Source: Orrella marina (lineage in GTDB: Bacteria; Pseudomonadota; Gammaproteobacteria; Burkholderiales; Burkholderiaceae_B). Taken from it: a stretch of 64,000 bases of DNA. Below the pieces are notes generated by a model. The model was not told the DNA's origin. It searched no databases and was given only the letters and a program-made list of their open reading frames with translations. The translations under genes and the position numbers were made by a program. Below are positions 37,750 to 47,054 of the stretch, piece after piece. The DNA is taken from NCBI RefSeq assembly GCF_003058465.1, contig NZ_CP028901.1, forward strand, positions 4,163,195-4,227,194, written 5' to 3'. The number at the start of each line of letters is the position of its first letter. Position 1 is the first letter of the stretch.

Positions 37750-38529
37750 TTAGAACCTGTTTTTCCATTCTCTGAGGGCGGCAAAGACGTCCACAGGTGT
37801 GGTCAGTGCCTGCCCGGCCCATGTCTGGGCTGCCTGCGCGATGGTTGCATCACGACTGCGCAGGAATGGATTGCAGCGTTTTTCAACACTGATCCTTGAA
37901 GGCACCGATGGCTGGTTGATCTCGCGCACAGCCCGCACCAGTTGCTCCATTTCCATGAGCGACTCGTTGTCAGGGTCGACGGTGCGAGCCCATTTGAGAT
38001 TGGATTGGGTGTACTCGTGCGCACAGAAGACCTGAGTGTCCCCGGGCAGGGCACACAGTTTGTCGAGCGAGGATAGCATCTGCTCGGGGGTTCCCTCGAA
38101 CAGTCGGCCACAGCCCGCAACAAACAGGGTGTCACCACAGAAGAGGACCGGTTTGCCGCCGACACTGTCACCATAAAGTGCGATGTGTCCGGCAGTGTGG
38201 CCGGGTACGTCAATGACCTCTAGCGAGAGCGCCGGCTCGGTCAGCTCGATCCGGTCGCCCTCGGATAACGGCACGTCACAGGCCGGGAGCTGTTCCATGG
38301 CAGGACCATAGACTGGGACACGAGTGTGCTCGATGAGTTCCAGAACCCCGCCGACATGATCCTGGTGGTGATGGGTGAGTAGAATGGCGGTCAGTATCAG
38401 ATTGTCCTGCCTGAGCGCATGAAGCACCGGTTCGGCTTGTCCAGGGTCGACAACGACTGCGTGCTTGCCGTCTTCAACAAGCCAGATGTAGTTGTCGGTG
38501 AAGGCGCGGACAGGCCGGATGTTAACCAT
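37750..38529 (-). CDS. gloB: Hydroxyacylglutathione hydrolase (glyoxalase II)
   Basis: 259 aa from the ATG at 38529. The binuclear metal site THHHQDH (52-58) is followed by the other ligands in VPGHTAGHIALYG, FCGDTLFVAGCGRLFEG and VFCAHEYT. It hydrolyses S-lactoylglutathione, the second step of methylglyoxal detoxification. It starts divergently from the methyltransferase gene (34 bases apart) and leads into mltD. Confidence 0.94.
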   Translation of the reverse strand: MVNIRPVRAFTDNYIWLVEDGKHAVVVDPGQAEPVLHALRQDNLILTAILLTHHHQDHVGGVLELIEHTRVPVYGPAMEQLPACDVPLSEGDRIELTEPALSLEVIDVPGHTAGHIALYGDSVGGKPVLFCGDTLFVAGCGRLFEGTPEQMLSSLDKLCALPGDTQVFCAHEYTQSNLKWARTVDPDNESLMEMEQLVRAVREINQPSVPSRISVEKRCNPFLRSRDATIAQAAQTWAGQALTTPVDVFAALREWKNRF

Positions 38530-38562
38530 TGTGTCGTTTGATCGTGTCACGTCAGGATATCC

Positions 38563-39327
38563 ATGGAATCAGAAGTCAAGCCTCCAATTGTAGAACTGCA
38601 GCGCTGGTTTGACAGTGATGTTGGTCATTATGTCCGGAATTGGGAGCAGGCACGGATCGACAACCTGGTTGCAGATGTATTCGGGTTCAGGGCGGTCCAG
38701 TACGGACTGCCCGAGTTTGACTACCTGGCTGCCAACCGGATGCCTTTCAAAGTCTATGCCGGACCGGCACGATTGAGAAAGGAGGTCAGCGATCGCTGGC
38801 AGGCCAGTGTGTTGTGCGAGGCCGAGCAGCTGCCCTTTGACGGAAATAGTATCGATCTGCTGGTACTGGCCCATACACTCAGCAGTGCCGAGGATCAGCA
38901 CATGGTCTTGCGTGAGGCGCAGCGGGTGCTCGTGCCAGAAGGCCGACTGGTCATTGTGGGATTCAATCCGTGGAGTCTCTGGGGGCTGAGAAACTGTCTG
39001 CCTGGACTTTCACCCTGGTTTCCGTCAGGGGAGGCGGGGGGCGTTTCACCTGCGCGACTGAAGGACTGGTTGCGGTTACTGTCGTTCGAGATCGATCGAG
39101 GGCACTTCGGATGCTACGCGCCTGCAGTCGGGAGTCAGAAATGGCTGGACCGGTTTGCGTTCATGGAAAAAGCGGGTGACCGGTGGTGGCCAATCTTCGG
39201 TTCAGTTTACCTCGTGTCGGCAGTCAAGCGGGTTGCCGGTATGCGACTCATCACGCCAGCATGGAAGCGCAAGTCCCAGCGCCGGACCGCACGTGCAGCA
39301 GCAGGCGTCGTCTCCCGCAAAGGCTGA
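38563..39327 (+). CDS. SAM-dependent methyltransferase
   Basis: 254 aa, class I methyltransferase of the Methyltransf_11 type. The post-motif region is clear: EAEQLPFDGNSIDLLVLAH, REAQRVLVPEGRLVIVGFNPWSLWGLR. Motif I is unusually weak, as is typical for this group, which is found next to gloB and rnhA throughout the Burkholderiales. Substrate unknown. CAGGA precedes the ATG. A 7-bp tandem repeat array begins just past its stop. Confidence 0.85.
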   Translation: MESEVKPPIVELQRWFDSDVGHYVRNWEQARIDNLVADVFGFRAVQYGLPEFDYLAANRMPFKVYAGPARLRKEVSDRWQASVLCEAEQLPFDGNSIDLLVLAHTLSSAEDQHMVLREAQRVLVPEGRLVIVGFNPWSLWGLRNCLPGLSPWFPSGEAGGVSPARLKDWLRLLSFEIDRGHFGCYAPAVGSQKWLDRFAFMEKAGDRWWPIFGSVYLVSAVKRVAGMRLITPAWKRKSQRRTARAAAGVVSRKG

Positions 39328-39332
39328 ACGGC

Positions 39333-39381
39333 GACGTGCGACGTGCCACGTGCTACGTGCCATGTGCCATGTGCCATGTGT
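39333..39381. repeat. Tandem 7-bp repeat, seven copies
   Basis: Seven consecutive units of the form NAYGTGC: gacgtgc, gacgtgc, cacgtgc, tacgtgc, catgtgc, catgtgc, catgtgt. The array begins 6 bases after the methyltransferase stop, 200 bases before rnhA. Confidence 0.8.
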
Positions 39382-39580
39382 TTTGCCGGCCCAGTGACTC
39401 GCGCCAGACATTGCGGTTATGCTCACTGCCCGCGTCCACAACACGTCCTGCGATGGGTTCAGGACCGGCTGTTCCATGTTGGTGCTCCTTCATTGCGATC
39501 CTGAGATTCACGACGCTCATTCTCTTTTCTGGTTGGTCGGCGCTCAGGTTGTTCCTCATTCATTCCTTTGATATTGATTT

Positions 39581-40021
39581 ATGGCGAAAGTAGAAATCTG
39601 GACTGACGGTGCCTGCAAGGGTAATCCGGGCCTTGGCGGCTGGGGGGTGCTGTTGCGAAGTGGCGGGAAAGAAAAGACGTTGTCTGGCGGTGCACGTGAC
39701 ACAACCAACAACCGGATGGAACTTCAGGCGGTCATCGAGGCTCTAAAAGTGCTCAAGCGCCCATGTCAGGTCGTCTTGCATACGGACTCTCAGTATGTCC
39801 AGAAAGGAATGACCGAATGGATATCAGGATGGAAGGCGCGTCAGTGGCGAACCGCCAGCAAGCAACCGGTCAAGAACGCAGACCTCTGGCAGGAGCTCGA
39901 TGTGCTGGCGGGTCAGCATTCGATCGACTGGCGATGGGTGCGGGGTCACGACGGCGACCCTGGCAATGAGCGGGCTGACGAACTCGCCAATCAGGGCGTC
40001 GAGAAGGCTCGCCGTCTTTAA
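39581..40021 (+). CDS. rnhA: Ribonuclease HI
   Basis: 146 aa. It removes RNA from RNA-DNA hybrids. The four acidic catalytic residues are in [11 protein letters not shown] (Asp9), [20 protein letters not shown] and [12 protein letters not shown]. The basic handle region [12 protein letters not shown] is also normal. The ribosome binding site is poor (AT-rich leader). It precedes the RND pump and dnaQ; rnhA-dnaQ proximity is common, here split by the pump genes. Confidence 0.95.
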   Translation: MAKVEIWTDGACKGNPGLGGWGVLLRSGGKEKTLSGGARDTTNNRMELQAVIEALKVLKRPCQVVLHTDSQYVQKGMTEWISGWKARQWRTASKQPVKNADLWQELDVLAGQHSIDWRWVRGHDGDPGNERADELANQGVEKARRL

Positions 40022-40207
40022 CGCGTGTCAAATTGGTGTTGCCGTTCATCAAAATAGTGTGGCCGATGCGCAGTATCTCCTGGGTGTACAGAATGTTGGG
40101 GAGGTGGAGGGTGCGGGATTGCTGATCAACAAACCGGGTATTAGTGCTATAAGAAAACGCTGGGTGCCGTCCCCCGGCTCACGTCTGTCTGTAAAGAATC
40201 CCCTCCC

Positions 40208-41383
40208 ATGAAAACTTCAAATCGAATCCTTGCATCCGTGGTGTTGCTTGGTGCTGGCCTTGCAGCTGGCTATTATTCCCCTGTCTGGTTGCCGATGATT
40301 GGGCTGAGTGGTCCTGCAGCCACGTCAGGTGTTGCCGCCTCTTCACCCGCGCCGGCCGCGCCAGCGCGCGCTGCGCCCGCCGTGCCAGTCGAAATCGCGG
40401 TGGTTGAAGAGGTCAGTTTCCCGCGAGGACTGAGTGCGATCGGGAATTTGCGATCGGCCGAGTCGATTGTCATCAGTGCGGAAATTTCCGGGCGAATCGC
40501 GAAGATCAATTTTGAGGAAGGTCAGCCGGTGAGTCAGGGTGACGTGCTGGTGGAGCTCGATGATTCGGTTCCGCGCGCCGAGCTGGCCCAGGCCGAAGCC
40601 AATCTGGCGCTTGCACAATCGCGCTTTGATCGTTCCCAGCGCCTGCAGACAGCCGGATTTGTCAGCAAGGAGGCCAGAGAGGACGCCAGCATTGCCTTGC
40701 AACTCCAGCAGGCAGCCATCGAGCTTGCCAAGGCTCGACTGGATAAAACACGGATCGTTGCGCCATTTGACGGAGTGGTCGGTCTGCGCAAGGTTTCAAT
40801 CGGTGAGTACCTGAGCCCTGGGCAGGACATTGCACCGCTGGAGTCGATCGAAGTGCTCAAGGCAGACTTCCGTCTGCCGGAGCGCTATGTTTCTGATATT
40901 CAGGTCGGTCAGACGCTGGAGATCAATGTCGACGCGCTCCCGCAGAGGCAGTTCCTGGGGGAGGTGTATGCAGTCAGTCCCTTGGTCGAAGCCGGTGGTC
41001 GCTCGGTCATGGTGCGTGCCAACGTGGACAATCAGGATGGATTGCTGTTTCCCGGCATGTTTGCCCGGGTGCAATTGATTACCCAGGCCGGTGACGCAAT
41101 CGTCGTTCCGGAAACCGCACTGTCTCCATCAGGGCAGAGACAGTTCGTGTACAGAGTCACCGACAGTATTGCCGAGCAGGTGCCGGTGGAAATCGGTGAG
41201 CGTCGTGGCGGACTGGTTGAGATTGTCGCGGGCTTGCAGGCTGGCGATCAGGTGACTGTCTCAGGGTTGCAGCGTATACGTGATGGTGCCACAGTGAATA
41301 TTCTTGGCGAACCCCGAACGGCCTCGCAAGTCGCGACAGATGCTGCAGAGAAAGCCGCGTCTGTGGGCGGGACTGCATCATGA
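40208..41383 (+). CDS. RND efflux periplasmic adaptor (membrane fusion protein)
   Basis: 391 aa. An N-terminal anchor (about 1-25) is followed by an Ala/Pro linker, the lipoyl halves SAEISGRIAKINFEEGQPVSQGDVLVELDD and IVAPFDGVVGLRKVSIGEYL (shown in part), and a helical hairpin with AELAQAEANLALAQ. The barrel and membrane-proximal domains follow. It links the inner-membrane pump to an outer-membrane channel. It overlaps the pump gene by four bases (ATGA). No outer-membrane factor gene is here, so it must borrow a channel encoded elsewhere. Confidence 0.92.
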   Translation: MKTSNRILASVVLLGAGLAAGYYSPVWLPMIGLSGPAATSGVAASSPAPAAPARAAPAVPVEIAVVEEVSFPRGLSAIGNLRSAESIVISAEISGRIAKINFEEGQPVSQGDVLVELDDSVPRAELAQAEANLALAQSRFDRSQRLQTAGFVSKEAREDASIALQLQQAAIELAKARLDKTRIVAPFDGVVGLRKVSIGEYLSPGQDIAPLESIEVLKADFRLPERYVSDIQVGQTLEINVDALPQRQFLGEVYAVSPLVEAGGRSVMVRANVDNQDGLLFPGMFARVQLITQAGDAIVVPETALSPSGQRQFVYRVTDSIAEQVPVEIGERRGGLVEIVAGLQAGDQVTVSGLQRIRDGATVNILGEPRTASQVATDAAEKAASVGGTAS

Positions 41384-44300
41384 TCCTGTCTGACATCTGT
41401 ATCCGGCGTCCGGTTTTTGCGAGTGTGCTCTCGCTTGCGGTGGTTTTGATCGGCCTGATGTCCTATTCGCGCCTGACGGTTCGCGAGTATCCGAATATTG
41501 ACGAGCCGGTTGTCTCGGTTGATACCACCTACAAGGGGGCCTCGCCCGAGGTGATCGAGTCGAGGGTGACCAAACCCCTGGAAGACCAGATCTCCGGCAT
41601 TGAAGGCGTCCGGCTGATGACGTCGCGCAGCCGGGCTGAACGCAGCCAGATCAACATCACGTTTGACCTGAGTCGTGATCCGGATGCTGCCGCGGCAGAA
41701 GTGCGTGACAAAGTTTCCCGGGCAAGGCGAACGTTGCCTGAAGAAATTGACGAGCCGATCATCGCCAAGGTTGAAGCCGATTCCAGGCCTGTCATCTACA
41801 TGGCGGTCAATGCAGGCGACATGTCAGCCATGGAGGCGACCGATTATCTGAACAAGTATGTGACCTCAAGGCTGTCTGTCTTGCCCGGTGCGGCCGAGGT
41901 CAGGATTTTTGGGGCGCGCGAGCCGTCGATGCGGATAAATGTCGATCGGGACCGGCTTGCCGCGTACGGATTGACGGTGCAGGACGTCGAGTCAGCGCTG
42001 CGTTCGCAGAACGTCGAGATTCCGGCGGGAAGGATCGAGTCTGATGCCAGGGAATTCTCGGTTGTGTCCTCGACCGACCTGTCTTCTGCTGACCAGTTTC
42101 GCGAGGTGGTTGTTGCCTCTTCCCAGGGGTATCCGGTGCGTCTGGGTGACGTGGCCGACGTCAGCATCCTGCCTTTGAATGAACGGATTACTGCTCGATA
42201 CAACGGCCAGACGGCGTTGAACGTGGGTGTTGTCAAACAGTCGACGGCCAATCCGCTGGACCTTTCTGCGGCGGTGCGCGAAGAAGTGGCCCGGATCAAC
42301 GAGACTCTGCCCTCGGGCATGGAGTTGATTGTCTCGTACGACACATCGGTCTTTATTGAAAAGTCGATTCAGTCGGTGTATGTGACGATCGCTGAAGCGG
42401 TTGTGCTTGTAATCCTGGTGATTTTCTTTTTCTTGAGGAGTTTCAGGGCGAGTCTCATTCCGATCGTGACAATTCCGGTGTCATTGATCGGGGCTTTCAC
42501 CCTTATGTACGCGTTCGGGTTCTCGATCAATACGCTGACCCTGCTGGCCATGGTGCTGGCCATTGGGCTGGTGGTCGATGACGCTATCGTGGTGCTGGAA
42601 AACGTCTACCGTCACATCGAAGAGGGAATGAAGCCCGTACAGGCTGCGTTTCAGGGATCTCGAGAAATTGCATTTGCCGTGATTGCCATGACCCTCACGC
42701 TGGTGACTGTGTACGCGCCGCTGGCGTTTGCAACAGGCCGCACGGGTCGGTTGTTCATCGAGTTTGCGCTGGCACTGGCGGGTGCCGTGCTGGTGTCCGG
42801 GTTTGTCGCGTTGACCTTGACCCCCATGATGTGTTCTCGCATGCTCAAGCATGAGACACAGCACGGCTGGCTCTACAACCTCATCGAAGGTTGGCTGAAC
42901 GGTTTGAACTCACTCTACCGCAAGAGTCTCACTGCGGCCCTGGGCAACCGTCTTCTGGTGGTTGTGATCGGCCTGGCGGTTGCTTCAAGCAGTGTTTTCC
43001 TGTTCTCGAACATCAAGAGCGAACTGGCGCCCATAGAGGATCGTGGTGTGATCTTCGGAGTGATTTCCGGGCCGGAAGGTTCAACACTGAGCCATACGCT
43101 TGCAAGCGCAGAAAAAATTGACCAGATCTACGCGCAGGTGGAAGACGCGCAGGCCAGACAGCTGATTGTCGGGTTTCCGACGGTTGCTGACGGATTTGCA
43201 ATTCTTCGGCTCAAGCCGTGGGAAGAACGTGAAACCAAGCAGCAGGACATTACCAATCAGCTGTTCCCCAAGTTCGGAGAGTTGCCAGGCGTGCGGGCGT
43301 TTCCGACCAATCCACCATCATTCGGGCTTAGGGCGACATCGCGTCCGATCGAGTTTGTCATCATGAGTCAGGCTCCGTACGAAGAACTGTACGAGATGGT
43401 TAACGGTTTCATGGATGAGCTCGGGAGCTATCCTGGGCTAGGCAACCTGCAGATGGACCTGCGCATGAACACTCCTGAGTTGCGTGTGATTGTTGACCGG
43501 GACAAGCTTGCAGACCTGGGTGTGGATGTCAGTGTGGTGGGGCGCACGCTTGAAACTATGCTCGGTGGACGTCAGGTGACTCGCTTCAAACAGGACGGTG
43601 AACAGTACGAAGTTGTCGTTCAGGTGGCTCGCAGTGAGCGGGATGAGCCGACTGATATTTCAGGGATCTATGTCCGGGCCCGCGATGGTGGCATGGTGCA
43701 GTTGGACAACGTTGCGAGGGTGGAGGAAACCGTGTCGCCCCAGTCTCTGAATCACTTCAACCGCTTGCGTGCGGTCAAGGTCGAGGCCACCATCACGCCC
43801 GGGTATACCATGGGTGAGGTGCTGGATCAGATGACCAGCGTTGCAAGGGATATGTTCCCGCCCACGGTTCAGCTTGATCTGGACGGCCAGTCGCGCGAGT
43901 TCCGGGATGCGTCCTCTGGCATCTATCTGGTGTTCGGGATGGCACTGGTGTTCATTTATCTGGTGCTGGCAGCCCAGTTTGAAAGCTGGCGCAATCCATT
44001 CATCATTATGCTGACAGTGCCTTTGTCGATCACTGGCGCGTTGCTGGCGCTGTGGTTCACAGGCGGCACCTTGTCAATCTACAGCCAGATTGGTCTGGTG
44101 ACACTAGTGGGGCTGATCACCAAACACGGAATCCTGATCGTAGAGTTTGCTACCCAGTTACGGGAATCGGGAAAGGAAATGGCTGAATCGGTCATCGAGG
44201 CGAGCGTGCTCAGGCTGCGGCCGATCCTGATGACCACAGGTGCGATGGTGTTGGGCGCCGTGCCTCTGGCGCTGGCAACGGGTGCGGGTGCAGAGTCCCG

Positions 44301-44466
44301 CTCCCAGATCGGTTGGGTGCTGGTTGGCGGTCTGACTGTCGGAACGCTGCTGACGCTCTATGTCGTACCAGTTGCTTACACGCTGATTGCCAGCCGTCAG
44401 GTCCGTGGTGAAATCGAGGAGCCTAAGGCGGCCACATCAGGCAGGCACGAGCATCCGGCACATTGA
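41380..44466 (+). CDS. RND efflux pump inner-membrane permease (HAE1-like)
   Basis: 1028 aa, full length. Twelve membrane helices with two large periplasmic loops. It starts MILSDICIRRPVFASVLSL, and TM4 carries the proton-relay Asp pair in GLVVDDAIVVLENVYRH. It belongs to the branch of hydrophobe/amphiphile exporters usually paired with a single adaptor, and drives substrates from periplasm to outside with the proton gradient. The substrate range cannot be read. It is intact, which contrasts with the many broken frames elsewhere in the window. Confidence 0.95.
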   Translation: MILSDICIRRPVFASVLSLAVVLIGLMSYSRLTVREYPNIDEPVVSVDTTYKGASPEVIESRVTKPLEDQISGIEGVRLMTSRSRAERSQINITFDLSRDPDAAAAEVRDKVSRARRTLPEEIDEPIIAKVEADSRPVIYMAVNAGDMSAMEATDYLNKYVTSRLSVLPGAAEVRIFGAREPSMRINVDRDRLAAYGLTVQDVESALRSQNVEIPAGRIESDAREFSVVSSTDLSSADQFREVVVASSQGYPVRLGDVADVSILPLNERITARYNGQTALNVGVVKQSTANPLDLSAAVREEVARINETLPSGMELIVSYDTSVFIEKSIQSVYVTIAEAVVLVILVIFFFLRSFRASLIPIVTIPVSLIGAFTLMYAFGFSINTLTLLAMVLAIGLVVDDAIVVLENVYRHIEEGMKPVQAAFQGSREIAFAVIAMTLTLVTVYAPLAFATGRTGRLFIEFALALAGAVLVSGFVALTLTPMMCSRMLKHETQHGWLYNLIEGWLNGLNSLYRKSLTAALGNRLLVVVIGLAVASSSVFLFSNIKSELAPIEDRGVIFGVISGPEGSTLSHTLASAEKIDQIYAQVEDAQARQLIVGFPTVADGFAILRLKPWEERETKQQDITNQLFPKFGELPGVRAFPTNPPSFGLRATSRPIEFVIMSQAPYEELYEMVNGFMDELGSYPGLGNLQMDLRMNTPELRVIVDRDKLADLGVDVSVVGRTLETMLGGRQVTRFKQDGEQYEVVVQVARSERDEPTDISGIYVRARDGGMVQLDNVARVEETVSPQSLNHFNRLRAVKVEATITPGYTMGEVLDQMTSVARDMFPPTVQLDLDGQSREFRDASSGIYLVFGMALVFIYLVLAAQFESWRNPFIIMLTVPLSITGALLALWFTGGTLSIYSQIGLVTLVGLITKHGILIVEFATQLRESGKEMAESVIEASVLRLRPILMTTGAMVLGAVPLALATGAGAESRSQIGWVLVGGLTVGTLLTLYVVPVAYTLIASRQVRGEIEEPKAATSGRHEHPAH

Positions 44467-44563
44467 GCGACAATACGATATTGGCAAACTGGTCCGCCGG
44501 GCACCAGGCGGGTTGCCAGAACTGTATTTTCGGTCCAAGTCACACAGATTTGAAAGGAGCGCC

Positions 44564-45271
44564 ATGCGCTGGGTAATACTTGATACGGAAACCACGGGTC
44601 TGGACCCGGACACCGGGCACCGGATTATTGAGATCGGGGCGGTTGAAGTCATGAACCGTTCTTTGACCGGGCGAGATTTCCATGTGTACTTGAATCCGGA
44701 TCGTGAAAGCGATCCAGGCGCGCTTGAAGTCCACGGGCTGACGACTGATTTTCTGTCGGACAAGCCGCGTTTCAAGGACGTGGTCGACGAGTTCCTCGAT
44801 TATGTGGGTGATGCAGAGATCATCATTCACAATGCGCCGTTCGATCTCAAGTTTCTGGATGCTGAACTCGGGAAAATCGGCAAGAAGTCCTTCAAGACCT
44901 TTTGCCCCGAAGTGACAGACTCGTTGGTGCACGCGAAATCCCTGCATCCGGGCAAGCGCAACTCGCTGGATGCATTGTGTGATCGTTACGGCATTAGCAA
45001 TGCGCATCGAACGCTTCACGGTGCTTTGCTTGATTCCCAGTTACTTGCCGAGGTCTGGCTGGCCATGACGCGTGGTCAGGACAGTCTGGCGATCGAGGAA
45101 TACGATGAGGCATCTCGTCTGGAGCGCGCAAATCACAATGGCAAGCATTATGAGCTGCCTGCTATCTCGGTGAGCGAACAGGAGCTTCAGGCTCATGGTG
45201 CTTACCTCGAGGCACTGGACAAAGCATCGGACGGCAAGACGCTGTGGCGAACTTTTGCGGGGCATGTATAA
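44564..45271 (+). CDS. dnaQ: DNA polymerase III epsilon subunit (proofreading exonuclease)
   Basis: 235 aa from the ATG at 44564, with AAAGGAG 5 bases upstream. DEDDh exonuclease motifs: ExoI LDTETTGLD (Asp7, Glu9), ExoII HNAPFDLKFLDAE, ExoIII LHGALLDSQ (His and Asp). The C-terminal tail, where the alpha-subunit contacts lie in this family, is present. It edits replication errors. The end lies 53 bases before tRNA-Val, the end of the core chromosome here. Confidence 0.95.
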   Translation: MRWVILDTETTGLDPDTGHRIIEIGAVEVMNRSLTGRDFHVYLNPDRESDPGALEVHGLTTDFLSDKPRFKDVVDEFLDYVGDAEIIIHNAPFDLKFLDAELGKIGKKSFKTFCPEVTDSLVHAKSLHPGKRNSLDALCDRYGISNAHRTLHGALLDSQLLAEVWLAMTRGQDSLAIEEYDEASRLERANHNGKHYELPAISVSEQELQAHGAYLEALDKASDGKTLWRTFAGHV

Positions 45272-45324
45272 TTCGACCTCGTTGTCTGTTCGACAACACC
45301 TGATCCGATTCCGGCGATCGCTCA

Positions 45325-45399
45325 GGGCGGTTAGCTCAGTGGTAGAGCACTGCCTTCACACGGCAGGGGTCACAAGTTCGAACCTTGTACCGCCCACCA
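45325..45399 (+). tRNA. tRNA-Val (anticodon CAC)
   Basis: 75 bases folding as a complete cloverleaf: acceptor GGGCGGT paired with ACCGCCC, D arm GCTC-GAGC, anticodon arm CTGCC-GGCAG around loop TTCACAC (anticodon CAC), T arm ACAAG-CTTGT with TTCGAAC, and encoded CCA. It reads GTG codons. The prophage integrase lies 69 bases beyond it, making this gene the integration target. Confidence 0.96.
45370..45399. other. Probable phage attachment site (attL) at the tRNA 3-prime end
   Basis: Tyrosine integrases of this kind recombine within the T arm and acceptor end of a tRNA gene, leaving that part duplicated at the far end of the element. The integrase next door fits. The partner attR is not in the window, so the core cannot be delimited. 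Confidence 0.5.
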
Positions 45400-45467
45400 A
45401 TAAAATCAAAGAATTACGGGAATCTCGAATTCTGCTTATTTATTCCGGTGTAATTCTGGGTGTAATT

Positions 45468-46424
45468 TCAGGCAGCGTCCACCGCTTTTGACAGCATCAT
45501 CAGCGCCTCTTGCTGGCGCTCGACGTCCAGGTGTGCGTATCTTTCTGTGGTCTTGATCGTCGTGTGTCCAAGGATCTCTTTGACCACGTGAAGCGACACG
45601 CCCATGTTGATCAAGAGACTTGCGCACGAGTGACGCAGATCATGAAAGTGAACGTGAGGCATCTCTGCCTTTTCCCTTGCACGGCGAAATCCAGTCTTCA
45701 ATCCTTCCGCATTGATCTGCAGTGGCAGATACTCAAGCCATGGTCTCAACACAGGGATAATTGGCACAGTCCTTTCTCTCAGGGTTTTTGTGTTTCCTGC
45801 CCTGATCCTTAGTCGACCTTCCTGAATATCACCTGGCTGCATTTTCAGGATCTCACCTCGTCGGCATCCCGTCAGTAGCGCGATCCAGACAGCGGCCCGT
45901 ACCTGCTCGCTGCAGCAGTCCGCCAGGCGCTTGACCTCTTCGATCGACAGGTACAGGTGGCGCTCGTTGTTCTCTGGAAGTCGGGTGATTTTCGAGCCGT
46001 AGTCCTCCGGAATCATGCCGCTGCGAAAGGCCAGTTTCAGCGCAGCCTTGACCGCTCCGAGACTTCGGTTGATGGTGCCTGGCGCGTAGTGGCCTCGCAT
46101 GTCCTTGGCCATCTTGGCCATTGCGACAGATGCCTCGCTTGCTCTAACGCCTTCAAGCCATTGCCCAGATCGCATCGCATGGAACTTGGCTGTATCAGGA
46201 CTTCGCAGGGTGTCAGCATGGGCCATGTATAGACCCATGATTGACGCCATTGGCGGGTCGCCTGGTATGGACGGGGATTTTCTATTGGCTGCACGCAATA
46301 GCTCAGCCTCTAGGAGCTTGGCGTCACGCGCAGATGCACCTTCCGGTAGGCGTCTGTGAATGCGTTTGCCGCCGACCATGATTCCGACATGGAGACGGCC
46401 TTGCTTGTCTGTCCAGATTGACAT
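45468..46424 (-). CDS. int: Phage tyrosine integrase
   Basis: 318 aa from the ATG at 46424 (AAGGAACAGGG upstream; a further in-frame ATG lies at 46442). It has an N-terminal arm-type DNA-binding part, an SAM-like core-binding domain and the catalytic domain with Arg in TGCRRGEILKM, HDLRHSCASLL, LGHTTIKTTERYAHL giving the R-HxxR-H-Y set. It integrates and excises the element at tRNA-Val. Its 5-prime end overlaps the excisionase gene by 115 bases, a usual arrangement for control of excision. Confidence 0.94.
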   Translation of the reverse strand: MSIWTDKQGRLHVGIMVGGKRIHRRLPEGASARDAKLLEAELLRAANRKSPSIPGDPPMASIMGLYMAHADTLRSPDTAKFHAMRSGQWLEGVRASEASVAMAKMAKDMRGHYAPGTINRSLGAVKAALKLAFRSGMIPEDYGSKITRLPENNERHLYLSIEEVKRLADCCSEQVRAAVWIALLTGCRRGEILKMQPGDIQEGRLRIRAGNTKTLRERTVPIIPVLRPWLEYLPLQINAEGLKTGFRRAREKAEMPHVHFHDLRHSCASLLINMGVSLHVVKEILGHTTIKTTERYAHLDVERQQEALMMLSKAVDAA

Positions 46425-46585
46425 CCCTGTTCCTTGAGCCATTTTTTGACTTCTGGTAAATCATAGCGTGGCGATCTTGGGCCAGCCCGCATTACTGGCA
46501 TGCCAGCTTGTTCCAGTCGCCTTACGGTTGATTCTGATACTTGCAACGTAGCGCATAGTTGCTGGCGCGTCAGCCCTGCGTTCAT
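46310..46585 (-). CDS. Excisionase-like helix-turn-helix protein
   Basis: 91 aa from the ATG at 46585, which overlaps the upstream stop (TAATG) and has GGAGG 8 bases before it. The winged-helix MerR/AlpA-type motif is LTRQQLCATLQVSESTVRRLEQAGMPVMR, followed by SPRYDLPEVKKWLKEQG, the usual wing and helix (motifs quoted in part). The gene runs into the integrase gene. Role as recombination directionality factor is by position and fold. Confidence 0.8.
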   Translation of the reverse strand: MNAGLTRQQLCATLQVSESTVRRLEQAGMPVMRAGPRSPRYDLPEVKKWLKEQGCQSGQTSKAVSMSESWSAANAFTDAYRKVHLRVTPSS

Positions 46586-46863
46586 TATTCGACCCTCCAT
46601 CCGCCTTCACCAAATACCATCCCCGTCTCCTTGACCTCGTGTCCGATACTGGCCTGCAGCCCTTCGAAATATCCAAAGTGATCGTCCATATCCAGCAGCA
46701 GGCGGGGGCGGTCCTCATGCGCTAGGTAGACGATCTGCCCGGGCTGGACGTGTCGCAGCCTGGGCGTGGGTGGTTTTCCTTGATGAAATGTTTTTCTTTT
46801 CTTCTCGATCACGAGAACAAGGCAATCACTGGTGTCGGGTTGCGATACTTTTGCCCCGCTCAT
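46585..46863 (-). CDS. Small phage protein, unknown
   Basis: 92 aa from the ATG at 46863, which overlaps the stop of the upstream gene (ATGA). Rich in charged residues with a central segment GQIVYLAHEDRPRLLLDMDD. No family recognised. Member of the overlapping leftward early operon. Confidence 0.65.
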   Translation of the reverse strand: MSGAKVSQPDTSDCLVLVIEKKRKTFHQGKPPTPRLRHVQPGQIVYLAHEDRPRLLLDMDDHFGYFEGLQASIGHEVKETGMVFGEGGWRVE

Positions 46864-47051
46864 GCATCCCCCTTGTGGTGGTAATAGATTGCCCATCCAA
46901 TAGCCTCCAGTTTTCGTTGCCCTTTCTTGTCGTACAGGTAGATTCCATTGGGCGCATAGTGCTCTTTTCGGACCTTCTCGCGAAGCTCAATGAGTTCCGG
47001 TACCGAGTAGACGCGAGCGAGTTTCGTGGCACTCCATCCGTAGACTTTCAT
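46860..47051 (-). CDS. Small phage protein, unknown
   Basis: 63 aa, basic and aromatic-rich (KVYGWSATKLARVYSVPELI). The N-terminal half could form a small helix-turn-helix. GGAG lies 12 bases before the ATG, and its stop overlaps the next start by four bases. Family not recognised. Confidence 0.6.
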   Translation of the reverse strand: MKVYGWSATKLARVYSVPELIELREKVRKEHYAPNGIYLYDKKGQRKLEAIGWAIYYHHKGDA

Positions 47052-47054
47052 GAA

